From Achromobacter sp. UMC71 (GTDB taxonomy: Bacteria; Pseudomonadota; Gammaproteobacteria; Burkholderiales; Burkholderiaceae_B): a stretch of 64,000 bases of DNA. Shown here one piece after another: positions 26,104-33,416 of this stretch (its first letter is position 1; each line of letters starts with the position of its first letter). A program made the translations under genes and the position numbers. The stretch is taken from contig NZ_LZZT01000044.1 of assembly GCF_014170305.1 (NCBI RefSeq), positions 1 to 64,000 of the forward strand, given 5' to 3'. The notes under the pieces are model-generated. The model made no database searches and had not been told where the DNA came from. It saw nothing but the letters and a program-made list of their open reading frames with translations.

Positions 26104-26994
26104 TCAGGCCTTGGGCGCGTCGCGCAGCGCGTACGCCACCAACTGCTGCGCATAGGCCGGCAGCACACCGCGCACGCACAGCACCAGGTCGCGCACGGCC
26201 CACTCGTCCACCAGTGCCACGCGCCGTACGCCGGCCGCGCGGCCATAACGCACGGCCGCCACCCGCGGCATGATCGCGATGCCCACGCCCTGCCCCACCA
26301 TCCGGCAGACCGCGTCGAAGCTGCGCAGGCGCACGCGGTAGGCCAGCACCTTGCCGCTACGGCGCGCCTGGTGCGTGATGTGTTCCTGCAGCGCACTGCC
26401 CTCGACCAGGCCGACGAATTCCTCGTCCGCCGCATCGGCCAGCGTGACCGTGTCGCGCCCGGCCAGCGGATGATCGGCCGGCACCACCAGCGCCAGCGGA
26501 TCATGGCGAAAGCGCAGCACCTGCAAGCCGTGCAGATCGGTGGAATCGGCCAGCACGCCGATGTCGCAGGTGCCGGCGCGCAGGGCATCGGCGATTTCAA
26601 AGCTGGTGCGCTCTTCCAGGTCGACCGACACGCGCGGGTGGTCTTTCAGGAATTCGCCCAGCACCTGCGGCAGGTATTCGCTGAGCGCGGTGGTGTTGCA
26701 CAGCACCCGCACATGTCCCTTGAGGCCCTGCCCGTAGTGGTCCAATTCGCCGCGCATGCGGTCCATCTGCGCCAGCACCAGCCGCGCGTGGTGAACCAGC
26801 GTGTGGCCGGCGGGCGTGGCCTGCACGCCGCGATGTTCGCGCAGCAGCAGCGGCACGCCCAGCGTGTCTTCCATGCCGCGGATGCGTTCGCTGGCGGACG
26901 CCAGTGTCATGTGCGATCGCGCGGCGCCCGCGGTGATGGAGCCGGTTTCCTGCACGTTCAGGAACAGGCGAAGGTCGGTCAGGTCGAAGCGCAT
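26104..26994 (-). CDS. LysR family regulator
   Basis: A 296-residue LysR-type regulator. N-terminal HTH: MRFDLTDLRLFLNVQETGSITAGAARSHMTLASASERIRGMEDTLGVPLLLREHRG. C-terminal substrate-binding domain: VRVLCNTTALSEYLPQVLGEFL and CDIGVLADSTDLHGLQVL. ATG at 26994 chosen by the HTH start; the frame extends to 27099. It is divergent from a Sel1-like gene and the TSUP transporter at 27118-28301, its probable targets. Confidence 0.88.
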   Translation of the reverse strand: MRFDLTDLRLFLNVQETGSITAGAARSHMTLASASERIRGMEDTLGVPLLLREHRGVQATPAGHTLVHHARLVLAQMDRMRGELDHYGQGLKGHVRVLCNTTALSEYLPQVLGEFLKDHPRVSVDLEERTSFEIADALRAGTCDIGVLADSTDLHGLQVLRFRHDPLALVVPADHPLAGRDTVTLADAADEEFVGLVEGSALQEHITHQARRSGKVLAYRVRLRSFDAVCRMVGQGVGIAIMPRVAAVRYGRAAGVRRVALVDEWAVRDLVLCVRGVLPAYAQQLVAYALRDAPKA

Positions 26995-27117
26995 GAAAAA
27001 AGCGTAGCACGGCAGGCTCAGGTTGTGCCATAGGCCAGCTACGCAAGATCCCAATGCGGATTTCCCGCAGGCCAGGCGCAGAATTCCTCCATTCATCACC
27101 GATGAAGGGGATTTCCC

Positions 27118-27534
27118 ATGAAAAACTCAATCGCGCAACAACGGCTGGCGCTCTGGCCGATGGTACTGCTGGTGGCCCTGGCACTGCATTCCTCAGGCCG
27201 GGCCGAAGGCCCCGCCAGCCTGCCGGCCTACACCTCCGCGGTACAGAAATACGCGCTGGCGCTGGAAGCCCAGACCCAGGGCGACTACCCCGCCATGCTG
27301 ACCTGGCTGCGCGCCGCGGCGCGCGACGGCCACGCGCCCGCCCAGCGCATGCTGGGCATCGCGTTGCTTGGCGGTCCGGCGCTGTACGGCGCGGCGCAAC
27401 CGGCCGATCTGTGCGAAGGACGCCAGTGGCTGCTGCGCGCCGCGCGACAAGACCCCGGCAGCGCCAATGATGTCGCCTACGCCCTGTTTGGCCGTCCGCG
27501 CGACGCCATGACCGCGCATTGCGAGGCCGCATGA
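27118..27534 (+). CDS. Exported Sel1-repeat-like protein
   Basis: A 138-residue protein with a signal peptide (WPMVLLVALALHSSGRAEG). One or two Sel1/TPR-like units follow: AQTQGDYPAMLTWLRAAARDGHAPAQRMLGIALLGG and CEGRQWLLRAARQDPGSANDVAYALFG. Probably a periplasmic adaptor. Good RBS (GGGGATTTCCC then ATG is weak; spacing normal). Its stop overlaps the ATG of the TSUP transporter (ATGA), so the two are coupled. Confidence 0.7.
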   Translation: MKNSIAQQRLALWPMVLLVALALHSSGRAEGPASLPAYTSAVQKYALALEAQTQGDYPAMLTWLRAAARDGHAPAQRMLGIALLGGPALYGAAQPADLCEGRQWLLRAARQDPGSANDVAYALFGRPRDAMTAHCEAA

Positions 27535-28301
27535 GTCCTACCGATTGGCTGGCCGGCGGCACGCCGGCGCTGCTGGCCGCGACCGTGGCCGTGTTTGTCC
27601 TTGCCGGCGTGGTGAAAGGCGTGGTGGGGCTGGGCCTGCCCACCATTTCCATGGCCATGCTGGCGCTGGTGATGGCGCCGGCGCAGGCCGCGGCGCTGTT
27701 GATTGTGCCGTCCCTGATCACCAACCTGTGGCAGGCGCGGCCATGGCCGACCTTCATGCGGGTGCTGCGCCGCATCGGCGCCATGCAGGTCGGCGTCTGC
27801 GTCGGCACGATTGCCGGCTCGCTGTGGCTGGGCGCGCCTGCGGGCCATTGGGCCAGCGTATGCCTGGGGTTTGCGCTGGTGGCGTATGCGGCCTGGGGCC
27901 TGTTCGGCGCGCCGCCCGTGGTGCCGGCGCGGCACGAAGGCGTGCTGGGCGCGGCGGTGGGCGCAATCACCGGCGTCATCACCGCGGCGACCGGCGTGTT
28001 CGTGATTCCCGCCGTGCCCTACCTGCAGGCGCTGAACCTGGGCAAGGACGGCTTGATCCAGGCGATGGGCATTTCGTTTTCAGTGTCCACCGTGGCCCTG
28101 GCGGCGGGACTGTGGCTGACCGGCAGCTACACGCCGGGCGCGGCCGGCGCATCGGCGCTGATGCTGCTGCCCGCGCTGGCCGGCATGGCGTTGGGCCAAT
28201 GGCTGCGCGACCGGCTGTCGGCGCGCACCTTCAAACTGTGCTTCATGATCAGCCTGGCGCTGCTGGGCGCCTACCAGGTGGTGGAAGGCCTGGCCGGATA
28301 G
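27531..28301 (+). CDS. TSUP (TauE/SafE) family anion transporter
   Basis: A 256-residue inner membrane protein with eight predicted helices. TSUP signatures are VKGVVGLGLPTISMAMLALVMAPAQAAALLIVPSLITNLWQ in the first half and GAVGAITGVITAATGVFVIPAVPYLQALNLGKDGLIQAMGISFSVSTVAL in the second. Members export or import sulfite, sulfonates or organosulfur anions. ATG overlaps the stop of the Sel1-like gene. Confidence 0.88.
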   Translation: MSPTDWLAGGTPALLAATVAVFVLAGVVKGVVGLGLPTISMAMLALVMAPAQAAALLIVPSLITNLWQARPWPTFMRVLRRIGAMQVGVCVGTIAGSLWLGAPAGHWASVCLGFALVAYAAWGLFGAPPVVPARHEGVLGAAVGAITGVITAATGVFVIPAVPYLQALNLGKDGLIQAMGISFSVSTVALAAGLWLTGSYTPGAAGASALMLLPALAGMALGQWLRDRLSARTFKLCFMISLALLGAYQVVEGLAG

Positions 28302-28320
28302 GCGCCCGCAGCGTCAGGCC

Positions 28321-29181
28321 TCAGGCGGCCAGGCGCCGCTCGTCGGCAAGGCGTCCATCGACCAGGCGCCGTTCATCGGCAATACCGATGGACACCGACA
28401 TCTCGCGCCACCGCGCCAACTCCTGCTGCACCGACTGGATCTTGCCGCGCGCCTGGTCGAAGGCATCGCGGCCCAGGAACAGATGCAAAGGCGCGTACTG
28501 CGCCTCGGCGGCCTGGATCAAGGCACGCGCTGCCTTGGCCGGATCGCCCAGCGCGGATGGCGCCGCGCCCGCCCCGGGATGGCCCGCCCCGGGATGGCCC
28601 GCCTGCGCCTGGCCTGCGTCTGCCCGCAGCGCGCCGGGATAGACCAGCGACACGCGCACGCCGTGCGGTGCCATCTCGGCCGCCAGCGCCTCGCTCAGGC
28701 CGCTGACCGCGAATTTGGTGGCGCTGTAGGCGCCCCAGCCGGCGCAGCCGCCGTCAAAGCCCAGGATCGAAGAAATGTTGAACACGTGGCCCGCGCGTTG
28801 CGCCCGCAGGCGCGGCATCACCGCGCGCACCACGTTCAGCACGCTAAAGACGTTGATATCGAAATTGCCGCGCAGTTCCGCATCGGACAAAGTTTCCAGT
28901 GCCCCTGCCAGGCCATAGCCGGCATGGTTGACCACCACGTCGATGCGGCCGAAACCGGCGATGACCGAATCGACCGCGCGGCGCACGCTGCGTTCATCGG
29001 CCAGGTCCACCGCCAGCGGCAGGAAGCGGCCGTCGAGCTTGGCCCCCACCGCGTCCAGCAAGGCGTCGACGTCGTGGGAAGTGGCCGCCACCTTGTGCCC
29101 CTGATCGAGCAGCATCCCGACCAGCGCCAGGCCCAGGCCGCTGGATGCGCCCGTCACAAACCAGATTTTTTCGGTGTTCAT
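28321..29181 (-). CDS. SDR family oxidoreductase
   Basis: A 286-residue short-chain dehydrogenase. NAD(P) motif TGASSGLGLAL at 11-21, NHAGYGLAG, catalytic Ser in NISSILGF, and YSATK (Tyr and Lys). The sequence after the active site carries a low-complexity insertion QAQAGHPGAGHPGAGAAP, encoded by a 15-bp tandem repeat. The C-terminal part resembles the classical subgroup acting on small carbonyls. Substrate unknown. Its 5' UTR contains a 10-bp hairpin at 29201-29225. Confidence 0.87.
   Translation of the reverse strand: MNTEKIWFVTGASSGLGLALVGMLLDQGHKVAATSHDVDALLDAVGAKLDGRFLPLAVDLADERSVRRAVDSVIAGFGRIDVVVNHAGYGLAGALETLSDAELRGNFDINVFSVLNVVRAVMPRLRAQRAGHVFNISSILGFDGGCAGWGAYSATKFAVSGLSEALAAEMAPHGVRVSLVYPGALRADAGQAQAGHPGAGHPGAGAAPSALGDPAKAARALIQAAEAQYAPLHLFLGRDAFDQARGKIQSVQQELARWREMSVSIGIADERRLVDGRLADERRLAA
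28567..28611. repeat. In-frame 15-bp tandem repeat within the SDR gene
   Basis: Two perfect copies of GCCCGCCCCGGGATG (28567-28581 and 28582-28596) and a degenerate third (28597-28611). In the protein this gives repeated AGHPG. Copy number may vary between strains by slippage. Confidence 0.8.
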
Positions 29182-29200
29182 GCGATCTCCCTCTACTTGC

Positions 29201-29225
29201 GGCTGCCGGCAACACGCCGGCAGCC
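29201..29225. other. Strong hairpin in the SDR gene 5' UTR
   Basis: Perfect 10-bp stem GGCTGCCGGC / GCCGGCAGCC with loop AACAC, 20 bases upstream of the SDR start (minus strand). There is no T run on either side, so it is not a standard terminator; it could be a 5' UTR structure. Confidence 0.6.
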
Positions 29226-29396
29226 CGCCTGGGTCTACGGACTCACGCGGAATCCATCGACCCTGAGCGTGAAAGGGATATTAAGAATCGCGCGGTGAAG
29301 CGTACAGGCTCGTTCTTGCGTGAAACCTGCCTATTTCTACAGGCTTGCCAGAATCGCCCCGCGACGGCCTGACGCGGCGGCGCGCCGGCGCAAGGT

Positions 29397-29552
29397 TCAG
29401 CCCAGCGCGCTGCGATAGTGCTCGCTGTCGAAACGCGGCGCGGTATCGGCGGGCGGGGCCTCGGCCACGGCGGCGGGCGCGGACGCGGCGGCGGCGTCTA
29501 CGCCAAAAAGGGAGAGTTCAGCGGTGACCAATGCAAGCAGGAAATTCGCCAT
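29397..29552 (-). CDS. Small protein of 51 residues with hydrophobic N-terminus
   Basis: Begins MANFLLALVTAELSLFGVDA, continues as an alanine/proline-rich stretch and ends FDSEHYRSALG. AAAGGA lies seven bases before the ATG, a good ribosome binding site. Third-position GC is high and the frame closes cleanly with TGA. The N-terminus could be a signal or membrane segment. No family recognised. It lies between the SDR and a LysR gene and reads the same way as both. Confidence 0.6.
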   Translation of the reverse strand: MANFLLALVTAELSLFGVDAAAASAPAAVAEAPPADTAPRFDSEHYRSALG

Positions 29553-29697
29553 GTTGATTCCTTTGATTCATATGCCAGAACCGGCGGCGGCTGCGCCGGT
29601 CTTATAGAAGACATAGGCCTCATCTTGCTGACGGCAACGCGGCGCGTCCATTTGCTTGTCTCAATCGCGGCGATTGAAACAACGCAAGCCCGCGGCA

Positions 29698-30585
29698 TCA
29701 GCGCGCAAACCGGCGGCGCTGCCCCGTCTGGCGCACCGCCGCGACCAGCGCCTGCACCGCCGGTTCAGCGGATCGCAAGAATGCGAAGAAGCGGGCATTG
29801 GGCAGCGCCGGCATGCCGTCCTCGCGCGTCAGCGCGCGCAGGCCCGGCCGAAGCTGGCTGCGCGCCACCGGCGCCACCGCGAACCCTGCTTGCGCTGCCG
29901 CCAGGCAGCCCGCCATGCTGGCGCTTTCAAAGGCGGGCAGCCACGCACGCCGCGCGCGGCCCAGCGCGCCGATGGCTGCCTCGCGATATACGCAGGGTTC
30001 CGGAAACACCGCCAGCGGCACCTGCGGACCAGGCTTCCAGGGCTTGTCTTCGCCCCAGGCCCAAACCAGTTCTTCTTCCCACAGCAGTTCGCCGTCGTCC
30101 TGCATCCGCGCGCATTGCTTGCCGAATACCACGTCCAGCTTGCCGCGCGTTTGCTGGCGCAACAGGTCCGCCGTGACGCCCACCTTCAGTTCGATCGACG
30201 CTTCGGGATGGCCGCGGTGAAAGGCCTGCAGCACCTCGGCCAGCCAGGCGCCGGCGAAGTCTTCCGACGACCCGATGCGCAGCCGTCCCTTCAGGCGCGC
30301 GCCGCTCAGCCGGGCACGCGCCTCGCGCTCCAGGTCGACGATATTGCGGGCATAGGCATAGAGCGTTTCACCCGCGGCGGTAAGTTCGAAGCTGCGCGTG
30401 GTGCGTTCCAGCAGGACGGAACCGGCCACCATTTCCAGGCGCTTGATGTGGCCGCTGACCGCCGACGGCGTCAACGCCAGGGCGTCGGCCGCCAAGGCGA
30501 AGCCGCCGTTGTCCACGACTTCCAGGAAGGTGCGCAGCAGCGTCAGGTCCAGCACGGCGCCGGTGGGTTCGGCAAGGGTGTCCAT
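29698..30585 (-). CDS. LysR family regulator
   Basis: A 295-residue LysR-type regulator. HTH: LTLLRTFLEVVDNGGFALAADALALTPSAVSGHIKRLEMVAGSVLLERTTR; effector domain GRLRIGSSEDFAGAWLAEVLQAFHRGHPEASIELKVGV. Start at the ATG 30585; the frame extends seven codons upstream. Divergent from the alpha/beta hydrolase at 30699 with an ATAAT-N8-ATTAT dyad between them, so it probably controls that gene. Confidence 0.88.
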   Translation of the reverse strand: MDTLAEPTGAVLDLTLLRTFLEVVDNGGFALAADALALTPSAVSGHIKRLEMVAGSVLLERTTRSFELTAAGETLYAYARNIVDLEREARARLSGARLKGRLRIGSSEDFAGAWLAEVLQAFHRGHPEASIELKVGVTADLLRQQTRGKLDVVFGKQCARMQDDGELLWEEELVWAWGEDKPWKPGPQVPLAVFPEPCVYREAAIGALGRARRAWLPAFESASMAGCLAAAQAGFAVAPVARSQLRPGLRALTREDGMPALPNARFFAFLRSAEPAVQALVAAVRQTGQRRRFAR

Positions 30586-30615
30586 GGGTGAATTTCCGCA
30601 ATACATGATTTGTTG

Positions 30616-30633
30616 ATAATAGTCGCCGATTAT
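30616..30633. promoter_or_regulatory. LysR-type dyad between LysR gene and hydrolase
   Basis: ATAAT-N8-ATTAT, which contains the T-N11-A pattern of LysR operators, inside a longer imperfect dyad TTGTTGATAAT ... ATTATTCACCAA. AT-rich in a GC-rich genome and centred in the divergent intergenic region. Confidence 0.45.
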
Positions 30634-30698
30634 TCACCAATCATGACCATGCGCGCCGCTATCGTGACAGTCCCGATCCCGCAAATGAAGCAAGCCCC

Positions 30699-31601
30699 AT
30701 GAATCCCTACGCCACGATCCGCACCCCGCGACTGGACATCGCCTACCTGGAATGGAATCCCGCCGGCACGCGCGCCGCCGTGCTGCTGCATGGCTGGCCT
30801 GACAGCCCGGAATGCTGGCGCACGGTGGCGCAGCGCCTGGCGGACGACGGCTACCGCGTGCTGTGCCCGGCGCTGCGCGGCTTCGGCCCCACGCGTTTTC
30901 GGGATGCCGGCACGCCGCGCAGCGGCGAACTGGCCGCGCTGGGCCGCGACCTGCTGGACTTCATTGCCGCGCTGGGGCTGGACCGGCCGCTGCTGGTCGG
31001 CCACGACTGGGGCGCGCGCGCCGCGTCCAACGCCTGCGGCCTGCAGCCCGGCGTGGCCTCGCAGCTGGCGCTGCTCTCCGTGGGCTACGGCACCAACGAT
31101 CCGTCGCAGACCCTGCCGCTGCCGCAGGTGCGCAATTACTGGTACCACTGGTTCATGGCCACGCCGCGCGGCGCCGCCGCCGTGCGCGAAGACGCCCTGG
31201 CGTTCACCCGCTACATGTGGGACACCTGGTCGCCGCCCGGCTGGTACACCGATGCAGAATTCGCCGAGGCCGCGCGCGCCTTCGACAACCCGGACTGGGC
31301 CGACGTGGTGCTGCATTCGTACCGCCATCGCTGGGACTTCGAGCCCGGCGACCCGGCCTACGCGGACGACGCCGCACGGCTGTCGCCCGCGCCGGTGCTG
31401 GCGGTGCCCACCCTGGTGCTGCACGGCGGCGCCGACACCTGCAACCTGCCGGCCACGTCCGAGGGACGGGCGCACTATTTCAGCGCGGGCTACGAGCGCC
31501 GCGTGCTGGATGGTGTGGGCCATTTCCCCCAGCGCGAGGCGCCGCAGGCGGTGGCCGACGCCATCCTGAAGTTCTGCGCGGCCTGGCCCGCGGCTCGTTG
31601 A
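30699..31601 (+). CDS. Alpha/beta hydrolase, epoxide hydrolase-like
   Basis: A 300-residue alpha/beta hydrolase. Oxyanion-hole motif LLHGWPDSPECW, nucleophile elbow VGHDWGARAA with Asp as nucleophile (typical of epoxide hydrolases and haloalkane dehalogenases rather than esterases), cap domain with YWYHWFMATPRG, acid GGADTCN and catalytic His in DGVGHFPQRE. Likely opens an epoxide; the substrate is unknown. Followed by 13-bp tandem repeats and a terminator. Confidence 0.87.
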   Translation: MNPYATIRTPRLDIAYLEWNPAGTRAAVLLHGWPDSPECWRTVAQRLADDGYRVLCPALRGFGPTRFRDAGTPRSGELAALGRDLLDFIAALGLDRPLLVGHDWGARAASNACGLQPGVASQLALLSVGYGTNDPSQTLPLPQVRNYWYHWFMATPRGAAAVREDALAFTRYMWDTWSPPGWYTDAEFAEAARAFDNPDWADVVLHSYRHRWDFEPGDPAYADDAARLSPAPVLAVPTLVLHGGADTCNLPATSEGRAHYFSAGYERRVLDGVGHFPQREAPQAVADAILKFCAAWPAAR

Positions 31602-31607
31602 TCCAAT

Positions 31608-31659
31608 CCGCTGTTCCAACCCGCTGTTCCAACCCGCTGTTCCAACCCGCTGCTCCGGC
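31608..31659. repeat. 13-bp tandem repeat downstream of the hydrolase
   Basis: Three perfect copies of CCGCTGTTCCAAC (31608-31620, 31621-31633, 31634-31646) and one altered copy (31647-31659), starting seven bases after the stop codon. Likely variable in copy number. Confidence 0.9.
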
Positions 31660-31730
31660 CCGCCCAAACCGCCCCGCGCCGGGCCCGCCCGGCAGGAAAG
31701 CAGCGAATGACGGATAATCCCGGATGTTTC

Positions 31731-31754
31731 CCGCCGCATTGCCGGCGGTTTTTT
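31731..31754 (+). terminator. Intrinsic terminator downstream of the hydrolase
   Basis: Stem CCGCCG / CGGCGG with loop CATTGC and six T residues at 31749-31754. Confidence 0.75.
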
Positions 31755-31791
31755 CTCGGGCGCCTCTGCCCGACAGCATTCGGAGTCAGCT

Positions 31792-32124
31792 ATGTATCGC
31801 GGCATTGAGGCGATTGAACACTTCATGGAATCGGTCGGTCTGACCTGGCGCCCCGGCACCACCCAAGGCGCCGACCTGCGCGTCAGCTACCGCATCGGCA
31901 ACACCCGCCCGTTGGGCATTGATTGCACGCTGGTGGAATTCCATTGCGACGCCAAGCGCCCCAAGGTCTGGGTGCCCGAATTCTCGCGCACCAGTTTTCA
32001 CCAGTGGTTTGAAGTGCCCTTCCAGGAATTCGAATTCACGCCGGGCGGCTCGATGCTGAAGATCAAGGCCGCCGCGCGCGGCAACGCGCCGCCCTACAGC
32101 GTCGGCATCAAGCCGCTGGCCTGA
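31792..32124 (+). CDS. Conserved-looking hypothetical protein
   Basis: A 110-residue soluble protein with no signal peptide: MYRGIEAIEHFMESVGLTWRPG, then DLRVSYRIGNTRPLGIDCTLVEFHCD, FSRTSFHQWFEVPFQEFEFTPGG and a basic C-terminus. Composition is normal for a coding region and aromatic residues are well spread. GGAG precedes the ATG. No family recognised with confidence. It stands alone between a terminator and a convergent GNAT gene. Confidence 0.6.
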   Translation: MYRGIEAIEHFMESVGLTWRPGTTQGADLRVSYRIGNTRPLGIDCTLVEFHCDAKRPKVWVPEFSRTSFHQWFEVPFQEFEFTPGGSMLKIKAAARGNAPPYSVGIKPLA

Positions 32125-32191
32125 CGCCCGCAGCGCCGGGCGGCGGCAGGCCGCCCCTGGCGCCGGGGCCTGCCGCCGCGCAGCCCCCCCG

Positions 32192-32728
32192 CTAAACGTT
32201 CTTGTACATGATGGTCGTGCCGTCCACCTTGGACGGATTGCGCGCATCGCGGCTGAATCCCGGTATCACCCCCACCGTCACATAGCCCAGCGAGCCGTAC
32301 AGGGGCTCGGCGCTATCGCCCGTGCGGGTGTCCAGCGTGAGCAGGCTGCGGCCACATTCCACCGCCAGCCTTTCCGCGTCCTGCATCAGGCGCCGCGCGA
32401 TACCGCGCCGCCGGAAGTCCGGGTGCACCAGCAGCTTGCGGATCTCGGCGCGGTGCGGCTGGTTGGGTGGCGTGTCGCAATCGAGCTGCACCGAACCGGC
32501 CACCTGGCCGTCCTGGATGGCCACCAGCAATGACGCCTTGCCGGCCGTCAGCGACGGCAGCACCTTGTCGCGCCAGAAGGCCTGGGCGTCGTCCAGCGAA
32601 TAGGGCAATACGAAACTGACGCTGGCGCCGTCCTGCACGCAAGCGTGCAGCAGCGCGGCCAGGCCGGGCAGGAGGTCGCGCGCCTGGGTGGCGGAAGGTC
32701 GGGTGTATTCAAGCGTGGCAACGGACAT
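32192..32728 (-). CDS. GNAT family N-acetyltransferase
   Basis: A 178-residue acetyl-CoA-dependent acetyltransferase. Motif A: RAEIRKLLVHPDFRRRGIARRLMQDAE, with the RRRGIAR pyrophosphate loop; motif B: LLTLDTRTGDSAEPLYGSLGYVTVGVIP. Substrate unknown. It lies nine bases downstream of the XRE-cupin regulator in the same direction, so probably its co-transcribed target. Confidence 0.88.
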   Translation of the reverse strand: MSVATLEYTRPSATQARDLLPGLAALLHACVQDGASVSFVLPYSLDDAQAFWRDKVLPSLTAGKASLLVAIQDGQVAGSVQLDCDTPPNQPHRAEIRKLLVHPDFRRRGIARRLMQDAERLAVECGRSLLTLDTRTGDSAEPLYGSLGYVTVGVIPGFSRDARNPSKVDGTTIMYKNV

Positions 32729-32737
32729 GTGGGGCTC

Positions 32738-33325
32738 TCAGACGATGAACAACAGGTAGCGGGCGCCGCGATGCGGCGGGGTATCGAAGGCGCTGGCGCC
32801 GGAAAGCTGGTAACGCAGGCAGTCGCCGGGGGCCAGGGCATAGGACAGGCCGTCGACGGTGATGGACAGCTCGCCTTCCAGCATCACCAGGTGATGCTCC
32901 AGCCCGGCGCGCGGCGACTGGTCATAGCGGATGTGCGAGTCCGCGGCCAGCTCGCAGGCCAGCACTTCGCCGGCCAGCTTCTGCGACGGCGGCGACACGG
33001 AACGGCGCTTGAAACCGGTGCTGTCGTCGACCCACAGCGCCTGCGCGGCGGCAGGCAAAAGCGGCGTGAAATCGTCTTCGACCATGCGCATCAGGCGCGA
33101 CATCGTCAGGCCATAGGCGCCGCACAGCTTGCCCAGCGCATTGGCGGTGGGGCTGACTTCGGCGTTCTCCAGCCGCGACAGCGTGGCGCGGCTGAGGCCG
33201 GCGCGGCCGGCCAGCTCGTCCAGCGACCAGCCGCGCGACAGGCGCAGCGCCTTCAAGCGGCCGGCCAGGCGCTGGTCCAGGCCGGCGTCGGGAGAGTGGG
33301 TGACGGGGGGTGATGAATTTTCCAT
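32738..33325 (-). CDS. XRE-cupin transcriptional regulator
   Basis: A 195-residue protein with an N-terminal HTH_3 (RLKALRLSRGWSLDELAGRAGLSRATLSRLENAEVSPTANALGKLCGAYGLTMSRLM) and a C-terminal cupin (HHLVMLEGELSITVDGLSYALAPGDCLRYQLSGASAFDTPP). Such regulators sense small molecules and often control an adjacent enzyme gene, here the GNAT. The start at 33325 lies within a palindrome that could serve for autoregulation. Open frame upstream to 33598 has no support. Confidence 0.88.
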   Translation of the reverse strand: MENSSPPVTHSPDAGLDQRLAGRLKALRLSRGWSLDELAGRAGLSRATLSRLENAEVSPTANALGKLCGAYGLTMSRLMRMVEDDFTPLLPAAAQALWVDDSTGFKRRSVSPPSQKLAGEVLACELAADSHIRYDQSPRAGLEHHLVMLEGELSITVDGLSYALAPGDCLRYQLSGASAFDTPPHRGARYLLFIV

Positions 33326-33353
33326 ATATGGGAATTTCTCCCAAATACGGAAA
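33318..33353. promoter_or_regulatory. Repeated operator-like element over the XRE-cupin start codon
   Basis: Two related 17-bp elements, TTTTCCATATATGGGAA (33318-33334) and TCTCCCAAATACGGAAA (33337-33353), 19 bases apart, each with TCC...GG symmetry. The first contains the perfect palindrome CCATATATGG, which includes the start codon. Candidate autoregulatory operator. Confidence 0.45.
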
Positions 33354-33416
33354 TTCGTCAAGCCCCCTCTGCTTTCCGCCCGCCCGGACCGGCGGCAATT
33401 CGGCACAATACGGCGT

